Shown here: positions 54,079-62,856 of the stretch, piece by piece
Numbering within the stretch: the stretch's first letter is position 1
Layout: each line of letters starts with the position of its first letter
NCBI GenBank assembly: GCA_050249695.1
Contig: JBFWQA010000001.1
Location: forward strand, 248,001-312,000
Direction: 5' to 3'
Source: JACKJP01 sp050249695
GTDB taxonomy: Bacteria > Pseudomonadota > Alphaproteobacteria > Rhizobiales > Tepidamorphaceae
DNA: 64,000 bases
Notes under the pieces: model-generated
The model's input: only the letters and a program-made list of their open reading frames with translations
What the model was told of the DNA's origin: nothing
Database searches by the model: none
Made by a program: the position numbers and the translations under genes

Positions 54079-55002
54079 TCAGGCGGCCCGTTCGCTCTTG
54101 GCGCGAAGCTTGATGAAATGGACCACGCGCTTGGCGGCCTCTTCGGGCAGCGTCTTGAAGCGGTCGATGCCTTCGGAGACTTCGCCGATGGGCCTGCCGG
54201 GTCTGCGCATGCGGTATCTCAGAACTTTTTCGAACGCATCTTCGCTGAGATTCAGCGCGCGACCGATGATGATGAGCGGCTCCAGCTTCTCGCCGTCGAT
54301 CATGACGCGAACCTGGGCTGGCTGGAGGCCGGAGGCCCTGGCGAAGTCGGCTGCGACCCTGCCAACGAGCGCGGCCAGTTCGTCGGTCGTTTCCAGACTG
54401 GGATCGCCGAAGCGGACGATGTCGGAAATGATTTCACGAAACTTCGGCGGAAGGTCGCTTCGCGCGAACAGATTGCGCCTGATGTCGCGGTCCTGCATCG
54501 CCATGTCCAGGAGGAAGCGCAGGCAGCCATTTGTGAGGGCGGCGCCGGCATTGCTGGTGACGCCGCGCTGGACGACCTCGCTGCCGCGGCGGATCAGAAC
54601 GTCCGTGATCTCCGCCGCGATCGTTTCGCGCCGCGAGATCGCGAGCAGATGATCGTCGCTTTTCGTCTCCGCGATTTCCAGGAGGTCCTCATCGGTCAGC
54701 ACCGGTGACTGGCTGATCATGGGCGCGGCGACGCGGATGCTCTCGTCATGCGCGAGCCGACGCGCCAGTTCGTGCGGCGTTTCGCGCGCCGGCGCGATGC
54801 GCTCGCAGAGTTCCGCCCGCGCCTCCAGATCGACCTTGTCGACCACGCGCGTGAGGACGTCGCCAAAAAGTTCGTTCACGGCCGCGGTCTGCTCGGCCAG
54901 GTTGGCCATGAACATGTCCGTGACCGAGCGCAGCAGTTCCCGGCGCTTCTCGCTCGACGGCTCGCGCGCCAGCCGGAGCAGGGAATTGATATCGATGTCC
55001 AA
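54079..55002 (-). CDS. DUF2336 protein
   Basis: A 307-residue alpha-helical protein matching the alphaproteobacterial DUF2336 family: N-terminal LARxxxxxxRxELLRSVTDMF-type helix, then HEAT-like helices (LAHDESIRVAAPMISQSPVLTDEDLLEIAETKSDDHLLAISRRE split over residues 85-130) and a C-terminal half ending in helices with KTLPEEAAKRVVHFIKLR. The start is a TTG at 55002 with GGGAG 8 bases upstream; no ATG fits. Some members are linked to regulatory or cell-cycle processes, but the function is unknown. Confidence 0.85.
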   Translation of the reverse strand: MDIDINSLLRLAREPSSEKRRELLRSVTDMFMANLAEQTAAVNELFGDVLTRVVDKVDLEARAELCERIAPARETPHELARRLAHDESIRVAAPMISQSPVLTDEDLLEIAETKSDDHLLAISRRETIAAEITDVLIRRGSEVVQRGVTSNAGAALTNGCLRFLLDMAMQDRDIRRNLFARSDLPPKFREIISDIVRFGDPSLETTDELAALVGRVAADFARASGLQPAQVRVMIDGEKLEPLIIIGRALNLSEDAFEKVLRYRMRRPGRPIGEVSEGIDRFKTLPEEAAKRVVHFIKLRAKSERAA

Positions 55003-55232
55003 CCGGAAAACTCCCGCGGGGATGCAATGTCAGGTAGCGTAAGCTCGCACCTCGGTCGTGAACATTCCCTAAATGCCGGCCGGAGAAATTGAGGAGCGGG
55101 AGATGCGCAATCTTCGCGCCACCCTGCGCCTGAAATCTAATTCCTGAATTTCGACTTTCAGATGTGTTCCTTGAGAAATGAATCCGCCATATAGTGTTCC
55201 AATAGCAACGAATTCCAAATCTCGAGGCGATC

Positions 55233-55700
55233 ATGCTCGACCGTACAGACCGCAAGATTCTCGCCATTCTCCAGGAAGACTGCACCATTCCCGTCGCGGA
55301 GATCGGCCAGCGCGTCGGTCTTTCCACGACGCCCTGCTGGCGCCGCATCCAGAAGATGGAACAGGACGGCGTCATCGAGCGGCGCGTCGCCCTCGTCAAT
55401 GCCCGAAAGGTCAATGCGGGGGTGACGGTCTTCGTGACGCTCACCGCCGCCGAGCACAATGAGGCATGGACGCGGCGTTTTGCGAATGCGGTGCAGGAAT
55501 TGCCCGAGGTCGTCGAATTCTACCGCATGAGCGGACAGATCGACTATCTGCTCCGCGTCGTCGTTCCCGATATCGAGCGCTACGATGCGTTCTACAAGAA
55601 GCTGATCTCGAAGATCGAGCTGAAGGACGTCTCCTCCAGCTTCGCCATGGAGCAGATCAAGTTCACCACCGCGCTGCCGCTGAACTACGCCGACAGTTGA
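55233..55700 (+). CDS. Lrp/AsnC-family transcriptional regulator
   Basis: A 155-residue Lrp-type regulator. The N-terminal winged HTH (LDRTDRKILAILQEDCTIPVAEIGQRVGLSTTPCWRRIQKME, split over residues 2-45) is followed by the RAM/ACT effector-binding domain (VTVFVTLTAAEHNEAWTRRF...). The 230-base upstream region contains CTGAAA and TTTCAG arms around 55131-55163 that could be an autoregulatory site. It is divergent from the DUF2336 gene and convergent with the dehydrogenase at 55708. Its amino-acid effector and targets are unknown; the amino-acid ABC genes at 56612-58952 are possible targets. Confidence 0.9.
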   Translation: MLDRTDRKILAILQEDCTIPVAEIGQRVGLSTTPCWRRIQKMEQDGVIERRVALVNARKVNAGVTVFVTLTAAEHNEAWTRRFANAVQELPEVVEFYRMSGQIDYLLRVVVPDIERYDAFYKKLISKIELKDVSSSFAMEQIKFTTALPLNYADS

Positions 55701-55707
55701 TCCCTGC

Positions 55708-56580
55708 CTATTTCGCCTCCAGCCGCGCCAGCAGGCTGGAGGTATCCCAGCGCCTGCCGCCGAGCTTCTGCACTTCGCCGTAGAACTGGTCCACGAGGGC
55801 GGCGACGGGCAGTGTCGCGCCGTTGCGGCGCGCTTCGTCGAGGCAGATGGCGAGGTCCTTGCGCATCCAGTCGACGGCGAAACCGAAGTCGAACTTGCCG
55901 TCCCGCATCGTCTGCCAGCGATTTTCCATCTGCCAGCTTTGCGCCGCACCCTTTGAGATGACGCCGATCACCTTCTCGATATCGAGTCCCGCCTTGCCGG
56001 CGAAGTGGATGCCCTCCGCCAGACCCTGGACGAGACCGGCGATGCAGATCTGGTTGACCATCTTGGTGAGCTGCCCCGATCCGGCCGGGCCCATCAGGCC
56101 GATGCGCTGTGCGAAGCATTCGATGACCGGCTCGGCGCGCGCGAATTCGTCCGGATCGCCGCCGCACATCACCGTCAGCTTGCCGTTTTCCGCGCCTGCC
56201 TGTCCGCCCGATACGGGCGCGTCGATGAAGCCGAATCCGGCCTTGCGCGCCGCCGCGTCCAGTTCGCGCGCGACATCAGCGGAGGCGGTGGTGTTGTCGA
56301 TGAAGAGTGCGCCTCTGGCGATGGCGGAAAAAGCGCCGTCCCTGCCGGTCGTGACGGACCTGAGGTCGTCATCGTTGCCGACGCAGGCGAAGACGAATTC
56401 CGCTCCTTCCGCAGCCGCGGCCGGCGTGGACGCCGCCCTGCCGCCGAATTCCCCGGCCCACGCTTCCGCCTTTGCCCCGGTCCGGTTATAGACGGTCACG
56501 TCGTGGCCGCCGCGCGTCTTCAGGTGACCGGCCATCGGATAGCCCATGACACCGAGGCCGATGAAGGCGACTTTCGCCAT
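55708..56580 (-). CDS. 3-Hydroxyisobutyrate dehydrogenase-family NAD(P)-dependent oxidoreductase
   Basis: A 290-residue beta-hydroxyacid dehydrogenase. The Rossmann motif FIGLGVMGYPMAGHL starts the protein; the substrate-binding motif DAPVSGGQAGAENGKLTVMCGG and catalytic lysine in GQLTKMVNQI are present. Family members oxidise 3-hydroxyisobutyrate, tartronate semialdehyde, glyoxylate-type or 6-phosphogluconate-like substrates; the exact one cannot be chosen. It is 31 bases downstream of the amino-acid permease operon and in the same direction. Confidence 0.9.
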   Translation of the reverse strand: MAKVAFIGLGVMGYPMAGHLKTRGGHDVTVYNRTGAKAEAWAGEFGGRAASTPAAAAEGAEFVFACVGNDDDLRSVTTGRDGAFSAIARGALFIDNTTASADVARELDAAARKAGFGFIDAPVSGGQAGAENGKLTVMCGGDPDEFARAEPVIECFAQRIGLMGPAGSGQLTKMVNQICIAGLVQGLAEGIHFAGKAGLDIEKVIGVISKGAAQSWQMENRWQTMRDGKFDFGFAVDWMRKDLAICLDEARRNGATLPVAALVDQFYGEVQKLGGRRWDTSSLLARLEAK

Positions 56581-56611
56581 TGCGTGTTCCTTTCCTTGTT
56601 GCGGATCGCCG

Positions 56612-57427
56612 TCAGGCCGGGCGCGGCCTGAGATGCCGTGTCAGGCGCCGCTCCGCGACATCCCAGAACCGGCGCAGAATCTCCACCGTCGAGAGATAGA
56701 TAAACGCCGCCCACAGGTAAACCTGGAAGTCGAAGGACCGCGCGAATGCCAGCTTCGTCTCCCCCATCAGGTCGAAAACGGTAATGACGGATGCGATCGC
56801 GGAGCCCTTGAGCATCAGGATCACCTCATTGCCGAAGGGACGCAGGGCGAGGATCATCGCCTGGGGCGCGACCAGCCTGAGGAAGATGGCGCGCCGGGGC
56901 AGGCCGAGCGCCATTCCCGCTTCGCGCTGCCCGCGCGGCACCGCATCCACCGCGCCGCGGAAGATTTCCGATTGATAGGCGGCGGTATTCAGCGTGAAGG
57001 TAAGCAGCGCGCAGTTGATCGGTGAGGCGAAGAAGCCCCAAAGACCTACGGCCTCAAGGCTCTCGCGGAACTGGCCGGCTCCGTAGTAGACGAGGAACGT
57101 CTGCGCGAGCAGCGGCGTGCCCCGGAAGAAGCTGGTATAGGCCGTGGCCGCCGCATAGGCGATACCGCCTCCGGACCGCCTGCAGAAAGCCACGGGAAGC
57201 GCGAGGATCGCCCCGCACAGGACCGACGTGAAAGTCAGCGTCAGTGTGATCCCGAAACCGCCGAGCATGCGTGGGGCGTACCGCCGGAAGAAATCGGGCT
57301 CGAAGCCACTGACCATCATCCACACCGCGCCGAACCCGGCTGCGATCCACAACGTCATCGCCGTCCAGCCGGCAATCCGGGCGGTCGTCCAGCGACGCCT
57401 CTTCGCGATGGGCGGGGCCGCGCTCAT
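56612..57427 (-). CDS. Polar amino-acid ABC transporter permease (HisM-like)
   Basis: A 271-residue permease of the HAAT/PAAT His-Gln-Met family with about five membrane helices and the cytoplasmic EAA loop (QREAGMALGLPRRAIFLRLVAPQA). Its long N-terminus (about 35 residues before the first helix region) is somewhat extended. The start codon overlaps the end of the HisQ-like gene by four bases. The operon lacks the ATP-binding component. Confidence 0.9.
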   Translation of the reverse strand: MSAAPPIAKRRRWTTARIAGWTAMTLWIAAGFGAVWMMVSGFEPDFFRRYAPRMLGGFGITLTLTFTSVLCGAILALPVAFCRRSGGGIAYAAATAYTSFFRGTPLLAQTFLVYYGAGQFRESLEAVGLWGFFASPINCALLTFTLNTAAYQSEIFRGAVDAVPRGQREAGMALGLPRRAIFLRLVAPQAMILALRPFGNEVILMLKGSAIASVITVFDLMGETKLAFARSFDFQVYLWAAFIYLSTVEILRRFWDVAERRLTRHLRPRPA

Positions 57428-58134
57428 CGTCTGGCCTCACCGCGCGATGCCCACTTCTCCGCCCTGAGAACGCCCATCGAGGAGATGAGCGAAATCGCCA
57501 GATAGATCAGGCAGGCGGTCATGTAGAAAAAGAAAGGCTCCTTCGTTGCACCGACGGCGATGTTGGTCTTGCGCAAAAGGTCTTCCAGCGCGATCACCGA
57601 AACCAGGGACGTATCCTTGAGCAGGACGAGCCATAGATTGGAAAGCCCGGGCAGGGCGAGCCGCAGGAGCTGCGGCAGGATGACGAGCCGCATCGCGCTG
57701 AAGCGACCAAGGCCCAGCGCCGAGGCGGCTTCGTACTGGCCGCGTCCGATGCCCCTCATGGCGCCCAGAAAGACCTCGCTCGCATAGGCCGCGAAGACGA
57801 GGCCGAGAGCGACCATGCCGGCGATGAATCCGCTGATTTCGATATAGCCGCCGCCGAACAGTTTGAGCATGCCGGAGATCAGCATCTGGCCGCCATAGTA
57901 GACGATGAAGAGCGTCAGCAACTCGGGCAGGCCGCGAAAGATGGTCGTGAAGACGTTGCCCGCCGCGACGAGGCTCGGCTCGCCGCTGTTGCGGGCGAGG
58001 GCGATGAGGAAGCCGATCGCCAGACCGAAGGGCAACGTCGCCACCGCCAGCCTGATCGTCAGCCAGAGCCCGGTCGCAAGTTCGTCACCCCAGCCGCCTG
58101 GACCGAAGCTCAACAGCTCGATCAGCTCCCCCAT
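57424..58134 (-). CDS. Polar amino-acid ABC transporter permease (HisQ-like)
   Basis: A 236-residue permease pairing with the HisM-like protein. It has an N-terminal membrane span, the family NxxxTxFRGLPELLTLF segment (TTIFRGLPELLTLFIVYYGG) and the EAA loop (QYEAASALGLGRFSAMRLVILPQ). GAGAGGG lies upstream of the ATG. A 7-bp hairpin at 58152-58169 separates it from the upstream binding-protein gene. Confidence 0.9.
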   Translation of the reverse strand: MGELIELLSFGPGGWGDELATGLWLTIRLAVATLPFGLAIGFLIALARNSGEPSLVAAGNVFTTIFRGLPELLTLFIVYYGGQMLISGMLKLFGGGYIEISGFIAGMVALGLVFAAYASEVFLGAMRGIGRGQYEAASALGLGRFSAMRLVILPQLLRLALPGLSNLWLVLLKDTSLVSVIALEDLLRKTNIAVGATKEPFFFYMTACLIYLAISLISSMGVLRAEKWASRGEARR

Positions 58135-58151
58135 CGCCCTCTCGGTCTAAG

Positions 58152-58169
58152 CGCGCGGACGCCCGCGCG
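58152..58169 (-). terminator. Intercistronic hairpin between binding-protein and permease genes
   Basis: A perfect GC stem of 7 bp (CGCGCGG/CCGCGCG) with a 4-base loop and no T-run, located between the binding-protein stop (58194) and the first permease start (58134). It probably stabilises or partially terminates the message, raising binding-protein expression. Confidence 0.4.
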
Positions 58170-58193
58170 GTCCATTGTCGCCCCCGCGCACGC

Positions 58194-58952
58194 TCAGTAG
58201 ATCGAGAACGGGAAATACTTCTCGTTGACCTTCTTGTAGGTGCCGTTCTCGATGATGGCGGCCAGCGCCTTGTTGAAGGCCTCCTTGAGCTCGGTATCTT
58301 CCTTGCGGACCGCGATGCCGATCTCGTCGTCCTTCACGACCGGCTCGCCCAGGAACGCGCAGCAATTGCCGTCGTCGGTCTTCAGCCACAGCGATGTCGG
58401 GCCGGTATCGGCCAGCACCGCGTCCAGCCGTTTCGCCGCAAGGTCGGCATACGCCTCGTCCTGCGTGGGATAGAGACGGATCGTCGCGCCCTTGTACTTG
58501 TCTTCCAGCACGTTCGCGGAAACCGTCGAGCTCTGCGCGCCAAGCGTCTTGCCGGCCAGGGCTTCGGGGGTCACTTGGGGCGGCGCGCCCTTGACGGCGA
58601 CGAAATTGAGCGCGTTGGTGTAGTACTTGTCCGTGAAGTCGACCTGCTGTTTGCGCTCGTCGGTGATCGACATGGATGCGACGATCGCATCGTATTTGTT
58701 GGCGAGCAGCGCGGGGATGATGCCGTCCCAATCCTGGGCGACGAAGGTGCACTCGGCCTTCATCTCTTCACACAGCGCCTTGGCGATATCGATGTCGAAG
58801 CCCTGAAGCTGGTTGTTGGAATCGAAATAGTTGAAGGGCGGATAGGCCCCTTCCGTACCGATGCGGATCTTTGACCAGTCCTTGGCCTGCGCAGCCGACC
58901 CGACAAGCGCGGCGGCAATCACGGCGAGGACAGCCGATGCTGTTTTCTTCAT
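58194..58952 (-). CDS. Amino-acid ABC transporter periplasmic binding protein (cationic/polar, HisJ-ArtJ type)
   Basis: A 252-residue type II periplasmic binding protein with a Sec signal peptide (MKKTASAVLAVIAAALVGSAAQA). The mature part starts with the typical IRIGTEGAYPPFNYFDSNNQ, then QGFDIDIAKALCEEM, ASMSITDERKQQVDFTDKYY and the GxGxxDxxLxx-type second lobe. This profile is typical of Lys/Arg/ornithine/His binders. The ATG at 58952 has GGAG about 10 bases upstream; a GTG at 58961 would add three residues. The associated ATPase gene is not in the window. Confidence 0.9.
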   Translation of the reverse strand: MKKTASAVLAVIAAALVGSAAQAKDWSKIRIGTEGAYPPFNYFDSNNQLQGFDIDIAKALCEEMKAECTFVAQDWDGIIPALLANKYDAIVASMSITDERKQQVDFTDKYYTNALNFVAVKGAPPQVTPEALAGKTLGAQSSTVSANVLEDKYKGATIRLYPTQDEAYADLAAKRLDAVLADTGPTSLWLKTDDGNCCAFLGEPVVKDDEIGIAVRKEDTELKEAFNKALAAIIENGTYKKVNEKYFPFSIY

Positions 58953-59140
58953 TTGTGGCACTCCGTTTCCATGCTGAACGAGGCCGTCCGGGAGGACGAT
59001 CGGCCAAGCCTGAAATCAATCGGAGCAAGGCCGACAGTTCATCTTCCCATCATATTCGTTTCATTGGCAATGGCTCGCCCGGAGGGCGTCATCCGGCGCA
59101 GCAAGACGGGAAGAATGCCACTCAGCCGACGCGGATCCTT

Positions 59141-59662
59141 TCACGGCACCTTCGCCGGCGCGTCCAGCCCGAGATGGGCGGTGATGAAATCCGCGATGGC
59201 CTCTACGTCGTCGATGTCGAAGACCGGCAGGGTTCCGGCATCGGTGGGGCGGTCAGAGGCCACGGCGACGATGGTCGGATCGCCCGGCGCGAGAAACTCC
59301 GTGTTCTTCGCGCCGACCCGCCTCAGCTCGATTTTGGGATGAGGCTCGCGTTTATATCCTTCCACGATCACGATATCGGCGGGGGAAAGCCGGGACGAAA
59401 TTTCCGCCAGACTCGGCTCTTCCTCGTCGCGAAGTTCGTGCATCATCGCCCATCGCCGGCCGGAGACGATCGCGACCTCTCTGGCTCCTGCGTGCCGATG
59501 GCGGAAGCTGTCCGTGCCTTCCTTGTCGATATCGAAGCCGTGATGGGCGTGCTTGATCGACGAAACCCGGTAGCCCCGGCTGACAAGCGTTTCGATCAGA
59601 CGCGCTGCGAGCGTGGTCTTGCCGGAATTCTTCCAGCCCGCGACGCCGAAGAGCGGGTTCAT
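59141..59662 (-). CDS. mobB: Molybdopterin-guanine dinucleotide biosynthesis adaptor MobB
   Basis: A 173-residue P-loop protein. The Walker A GWKNSGKTTLAARL opens the protein and SSIKHAHHGFDIDKEGTDSFRHRHAG and VIVEGYKREPHPKIEL follow, as in MobB. It binds GTP and aids MobA in making the MGD cofactor of molybdoenzymes. It overlaps mobA by four bases. MGD enzymes such as nitrate or DMSO reductases would suit an organism able to respire without oxygen, though none is encoded here. Confidence 0.93.
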   Translation of the reverse strand: MNPLFGVAGWKNSGKTTLAARLIETLVSRGYRVSSIKHAHHGFDIDKEGTDSFRHRHAGAREVAIVSGRRWAMMHELRDEEEPSLAEISSRLSPADIVIVEGYKREPHPKIELRRVGAKNTEFLAPGDPTIVAVASDRPTDAGTLPVFDIDDVEAIADFITAHLGLDAPAKVP

Positions 59663-60369
59663 GCGCGGTGTTCCTCCGCGAGGGCGGCCGCGACGACACT
59701 TGCGGTTTCCATGTCTTCGGGCGTGTTGACGTTGAAGAACGGGTCGATTTCGATACCGTCGATCACCGGTCCGCTGAAGCGGGCCCTGGCGTTCGGATGC
59801 CGCTCGACCCAGTCGAGAACCTTGCGCATCGACTGAACCGTGAGCGCGTTCTCCAGGTCGTCCGCCAGCGCAACCGGCCAGAGACCGAATACCGGGTGCT
59901 CCCTTTCGCCGGAGCTGGCAAGCGCGATCATGCGCTCATGGTGGCCGTTTGCGCCGGCGAGACGCACGACGAGATCCTCCGGAAAAAAGGGCGTGTCGGT
60001 TGCCGCCGTGGCGATCCAGCGCGCTCCCGGCGCGTTTTCGAGCGCCCATCGCATGCCCGCGTGGACGCCCGCGAGCGGGCCGGCAAAGCCGCCGACCGCG
60101 TCGGCGACCACCGGCAGGCCGAAACCGGAAAAGCGTTCGGGATCGCCATTGGCGCTGATGACCACGGCACCGGTCTGCCGTGCCAGCCTTTCGATGACGT
60201 GAGCGATCATCGGCCGGCCCTCCAGCACGCGCAGCGACTTGTCGCCGCCCCCCATCCGCCGCGACTGGCCGCCCGCCAGGACGACCCCCACGACCAGCGA
60301 CCGGTAGCGCCCGTGGTCGTGCATCAGCGAGGCGTCCTGACCCGTGATGTGATCTGGCTCGATGGCCAT
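59659..60369 (-). CDS. mobA: Molybdenum cofactor guanylyltransferase MobA
   Basis: A 236-residue nucleotidyltransferase that adds GMP to molybdopterin. The N-terminal motif is VLAGGQSRRMGGGDKSLRVLEGRPMI-like (around residues 29-53), with ANGDPERF and IATAATDTPFFPEDLV and the late NVNTPEDM motif. It is about 25 residues longer at the N-terminus than usual if the ATG at 60369 is used; an ATG at 60324 is possible. It is divergent from mrp. Confidence 0.92.
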   Translation of the reverse strand: MAIEPDHITGQDASLMHDHGRYRSLVVGVVLAGGQSRRMGGGDKSLRVLEGRPMIAHVIERLARQTGAVVISANGDPERFSGFGLPVVADAVGGFAGPLAGVHAGMRWALENAPGARWIATAATDTPFFPEDLVVRLAGANGHHERMIALASSGEREHPVFGLWPVALADDLENALTVQSMRKVLDWVERHPNARARFSGPVIDGIEIDPFFNVNTPEDMETASVVAAALAEEHRA

Positions 60370-60525
60370 GGCGCCATGTCTCTCCTGCGGCTACCGCACG
60401 CACCCTCCGCGTCGGGCGATTTCTGTCATACAAGCCGCCTCCGCGAAAGCCTTCCATTGCAGGAGGCGGGCAATGCGGGATAAACCTTGAATCGATCCCT
60501 TCCCCTTACCACCTCGAAGCATGTC

Positions 60526-61641
60526 ATGAGTTCCGATCCTCAAGCCCTCAATCGTGCCGTCGTCGACGCGTTGAAAACCGTTTCCGCGCCCGGCGGCCGG
60601 GGCAATATCGTTTCCCGCGGCCTCGTCTCGGATGTCGTGACCCGGGATGGCAAGGTCTATCTTTCCATATCGATCGACCCGGCCCAGGCGCGCGAACTTG
60701 AGCCCATGCGCGTCGCGGCGGAAGCGGCCGTCGCGCGGGTGGTCGGCGCCGGCAACGCCGTCGTCTCGCTGACGGCCGAAAAGGCCCCTTCACAGGGCGC
60801 GCCGCAGCCTGCCCAGCAGCAAAGGCCGCAGCGCGGCGGCGCGGTGCCCGGCATCGACAGGATCATTGCCGTCGCCTCGGGCAAGGGCGGCGTCGGCAAA
60901 TCGACGACTGCGGTCAATCTTGCCCTCGCGCTCAAGGCGTTGGGCCTTCGTGTCGGCCTGCTCGACGCCGACATATACGGCCCCTCGCAGCCTCGGCTTC
61001 TCGGCCTGAAGGGCAAGCCGGAGCTTGCCGGCGGCAAGATCATGAAGCCGCACGAGAAATACGGCCTCAAGGTCATGTCGATCGGTTTTCTGGTGGAGGA
61101 AGACACGCCGATGATCTGGCGCGGCCCGATGGTGATCTCGGCGCTGACGCAGATGCTGCGCGAAGTCGCCTGGGGAGAGCTCGATGTTCTCGTCGTCGAC
61201 ATGCCGCCGGGCACCGGCGATGCGCAACTGACGATGGCGCAGCAGGTGCCGCTGGCCGGCGCGGTCATCGTTTCCACGCCGCAGGATCTTGCACTCATCG
61301 ACGCGCGCAAGGGCATCAACATGTTCCGCCGCGTCGAAGTGCCGATTCTCGGCATCATCGAGAACATGAGCTATTTCCTGTGCCCGTCCTGCGGCACGAG
61401 GTCCGACATTTTCGGCACGGGCGGCGCGCGTGATGAGGCGGAACGGCTCGGCGTGCCGTTTCTTGGCGGCGTACCGCTGCATATGGATATCCGGGAATCG
61501 TCCGACAGCGGCCGTCCCTGCGTGGCGACCGACCCGGACGGCGCCCACGCGAAGGTCTATCGCGACATTGCCGCCGGCGTGATCGCCGGATTCGGCGCCG
61601 GCACCGCGGCGCGGCAGGCGCCGAAGATCGTCATGGAATAA
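60526..61641 (+). CDS. mrp: Mrp/ApbC-family iron-sulfur cluster carrier ATPase
   Basis: A 371-residue P-loop ATPase. An N-terminal MIP18/DUF59-like domain (about 1-95) precedes a Gln/Pro linker and the ATPase with the deviant Walker A GKGGVGKSTTAVNLA (about residue 125), the IDRI entry, and the cluster-binding CPSCG motif in YFLCPSCGTRSD. It shuttles [4Fe-4S] clusters to apo-proteins; iron-sulfur enzymes in this genome, such as the reductases at 2260-19779 and KorABC, would be clients in principle. The start ATG at 60526 is favoured over 60487. Confidence 0.92.
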   Translation: MSSDPQALNRAVVDALKTVSAPGGRGNIVSRGLVSDVVTRDGKVYLSISIDPAQARELEPMRVAAEAAVARVVGAGNAVVSLTAEKAPSQGAPQPAQQQRPQRGGAVPGIDRIIAVASGKGGVGKSTTAVNLALALKALGLRVGLLDADIYGPSQPRLLGLKGKPELAGGKIMKPHEKYGLKVMSIGFLVEEDTPMIWRGPMVISALTQMLREVAWGELDVLVVDMPPGTGDAQLTMAQQVPLAGAVIVSTPQDLALIDARKGINMFRRVEVPILGIIENMSYFLCPSCGTRSDIFGTGGARDEAERLGVPFLGGVPLHMDIRESSDSGRPCVATDPDGAHAKVYRDIAAGVIAGFGAGTAARQAPKIVME

Positions 61642-61650
61642 TCGCAGGCA

Positions 61651-62853
61651 TCAGCGGTCGAGATATGAGACCGGGTGCCTTCGGTAGAGGAACTGCACCA
61701 GCAACCCGCAGATAGCAAAGCCGATCATCGACAAGAGCATGATCGAGCCGTCGGGTGTGAAGCCGCGCCCGATGATCAGCACCGCGAACCCTCCCAGTCC
61801 CATCTGCGTGAAACCGGCCAGCCCGGCGGCCGCGCCGGCAAATTGCGGTCGCGCGCTGAGCGCAAGTGCCGTCGCGTTGTTGATCGACAGTGCGAGCGCT
61901 GCCGACATGATGCTTGACGGGCCGAACAGCGCTAATGGCTCCGTCGGGAAGAAGTGGAGCGCCACCGCGGCGCCGGCCGTGCTGATCACGGCGATGGTGG
62001 ACCCCACGAACATCGTCCGCTCGCTGCCGAGACGCGATACGTAACGCCCGGAAATGAAACTGCCGATCGAGTAGGAACCGGCCATGGAGGTCTGCCAGAT
62101 GCCGAACGCCGCCGGGCTGATTCCCATTCCCTCGATGCAGAGCAGCGGCGCGCCCGCAACGTAGGTGTAGAAGACCGCGCCGGAACAGCCCAGGACCGCG
62201 CATGAGATCAGGAATGATTTCAGTCCGACCAGCACCGACATGCCATGCAGCATCGCCGTCCGTTCGGTATGGCGACGCGTTTCCGTGCGGATGAGGGCTC
62301 CCCAGATGAGGATCGGCAGGCCGTAGAGGGCGGTTGCCAGGAATACGAAACGCCAGCCATAGGCCTCTTCAATCAGACCGCCCAGGGCCGGGCTCATCAT
62401 GGGAGTGATCACGATCGCGACCGTGATGTAGGACAGGACGCTCGCCGCCTTCGTGTGCTCGAACATGTCGCGGACCATGGCGCGGCCGACGACGATTCCG
62501 GCGCAGCCGCCGAGCGCCTGTACGCCCCGCGCGAAGATCAGCACCATCGCGTCGGGGGCGAAGAAGGCCGCAAGCGAGCCGGCGCAGTAGATGACAAGGC
62601 CCGCGACCATCACCGGCTTGCGCCCGAAGCGGTCGGCGAGCGGACCGTAGATCAGCTGCCCGATCGCTACCGAGATGAGGTAGACCGTCACGATATATTG
62701 CGCGACGCCGTAATCGACCCCGAAAGTGCGGGCGATGGAGGGCAGCGCCGGGAGGGGGATATTGAGACCGATAGGCGCGAGCGCCGAGATGATGATGATC
62801 AGGGCGATCAGCTGCGCCGGTGAAGCGCTTGTCCGGGCCGGTTTTTCACTCAT
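61651..62853 (-). CDS. Bcr/CflA-family MFS drug-resistance transporter
   Basis: A 400-residue major-facilitator protein with about twelve hydrophobic helices. MFS motif A between helices 2 and 3 is GPLADRFGRKPVM and the helix 4 region contains QALGGCAGIVVGRAMVRDMF, the Bcr/CflA-type signature. It likely extrudes small drugs or metabolites by proton antiport. It starts four bases after the EamA transporter stop and so forms a two-gene exporter operon. Confidence 0.9.
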   Translation of the reverse strand: MSEKPARTSASPAQLIALIIIISALAPIGLNIPLPALPSIARTFGVDYGVAQYIVTVYLISVAIGQLIYGPLADRFGRKPVMVAGLVIYCAGSLAAFFAPDAMVLIFARGVQALGGCAGIVVGRAMVRDMFEHTKAASVLSYITVAIVITPMMSPALGGLIEEAYGWRFVFLATALYGLPILIWGALIRTETRRHTERTAMLHGMSVLVGLKSFLISCAVLGCSGAVFYTYVAGAPLLCIEGMGISPAAFGIWQTSMAGSYSIGSFISGRYVSRLGSERTMFVGSTIAVISTAGAAVALHFFPTEPLALFGPSSIMSAALALSINNATALALSARPQFAGAAAGLAGFTQMGLGGFAVLIIGRGFTPDGSIMLLSMIGFAICGLLVQFLYRRHPVSYLDR

Positions 62854-62856
62854 TGT

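Noticed and set aside
55158..55949. A 263-residue minus-strand frame over the Lrp gene
   Set aside because: Overlaps both the Lrp regulator and the dehydrogenase gene; composition and lack of motifs indicate a shadow.
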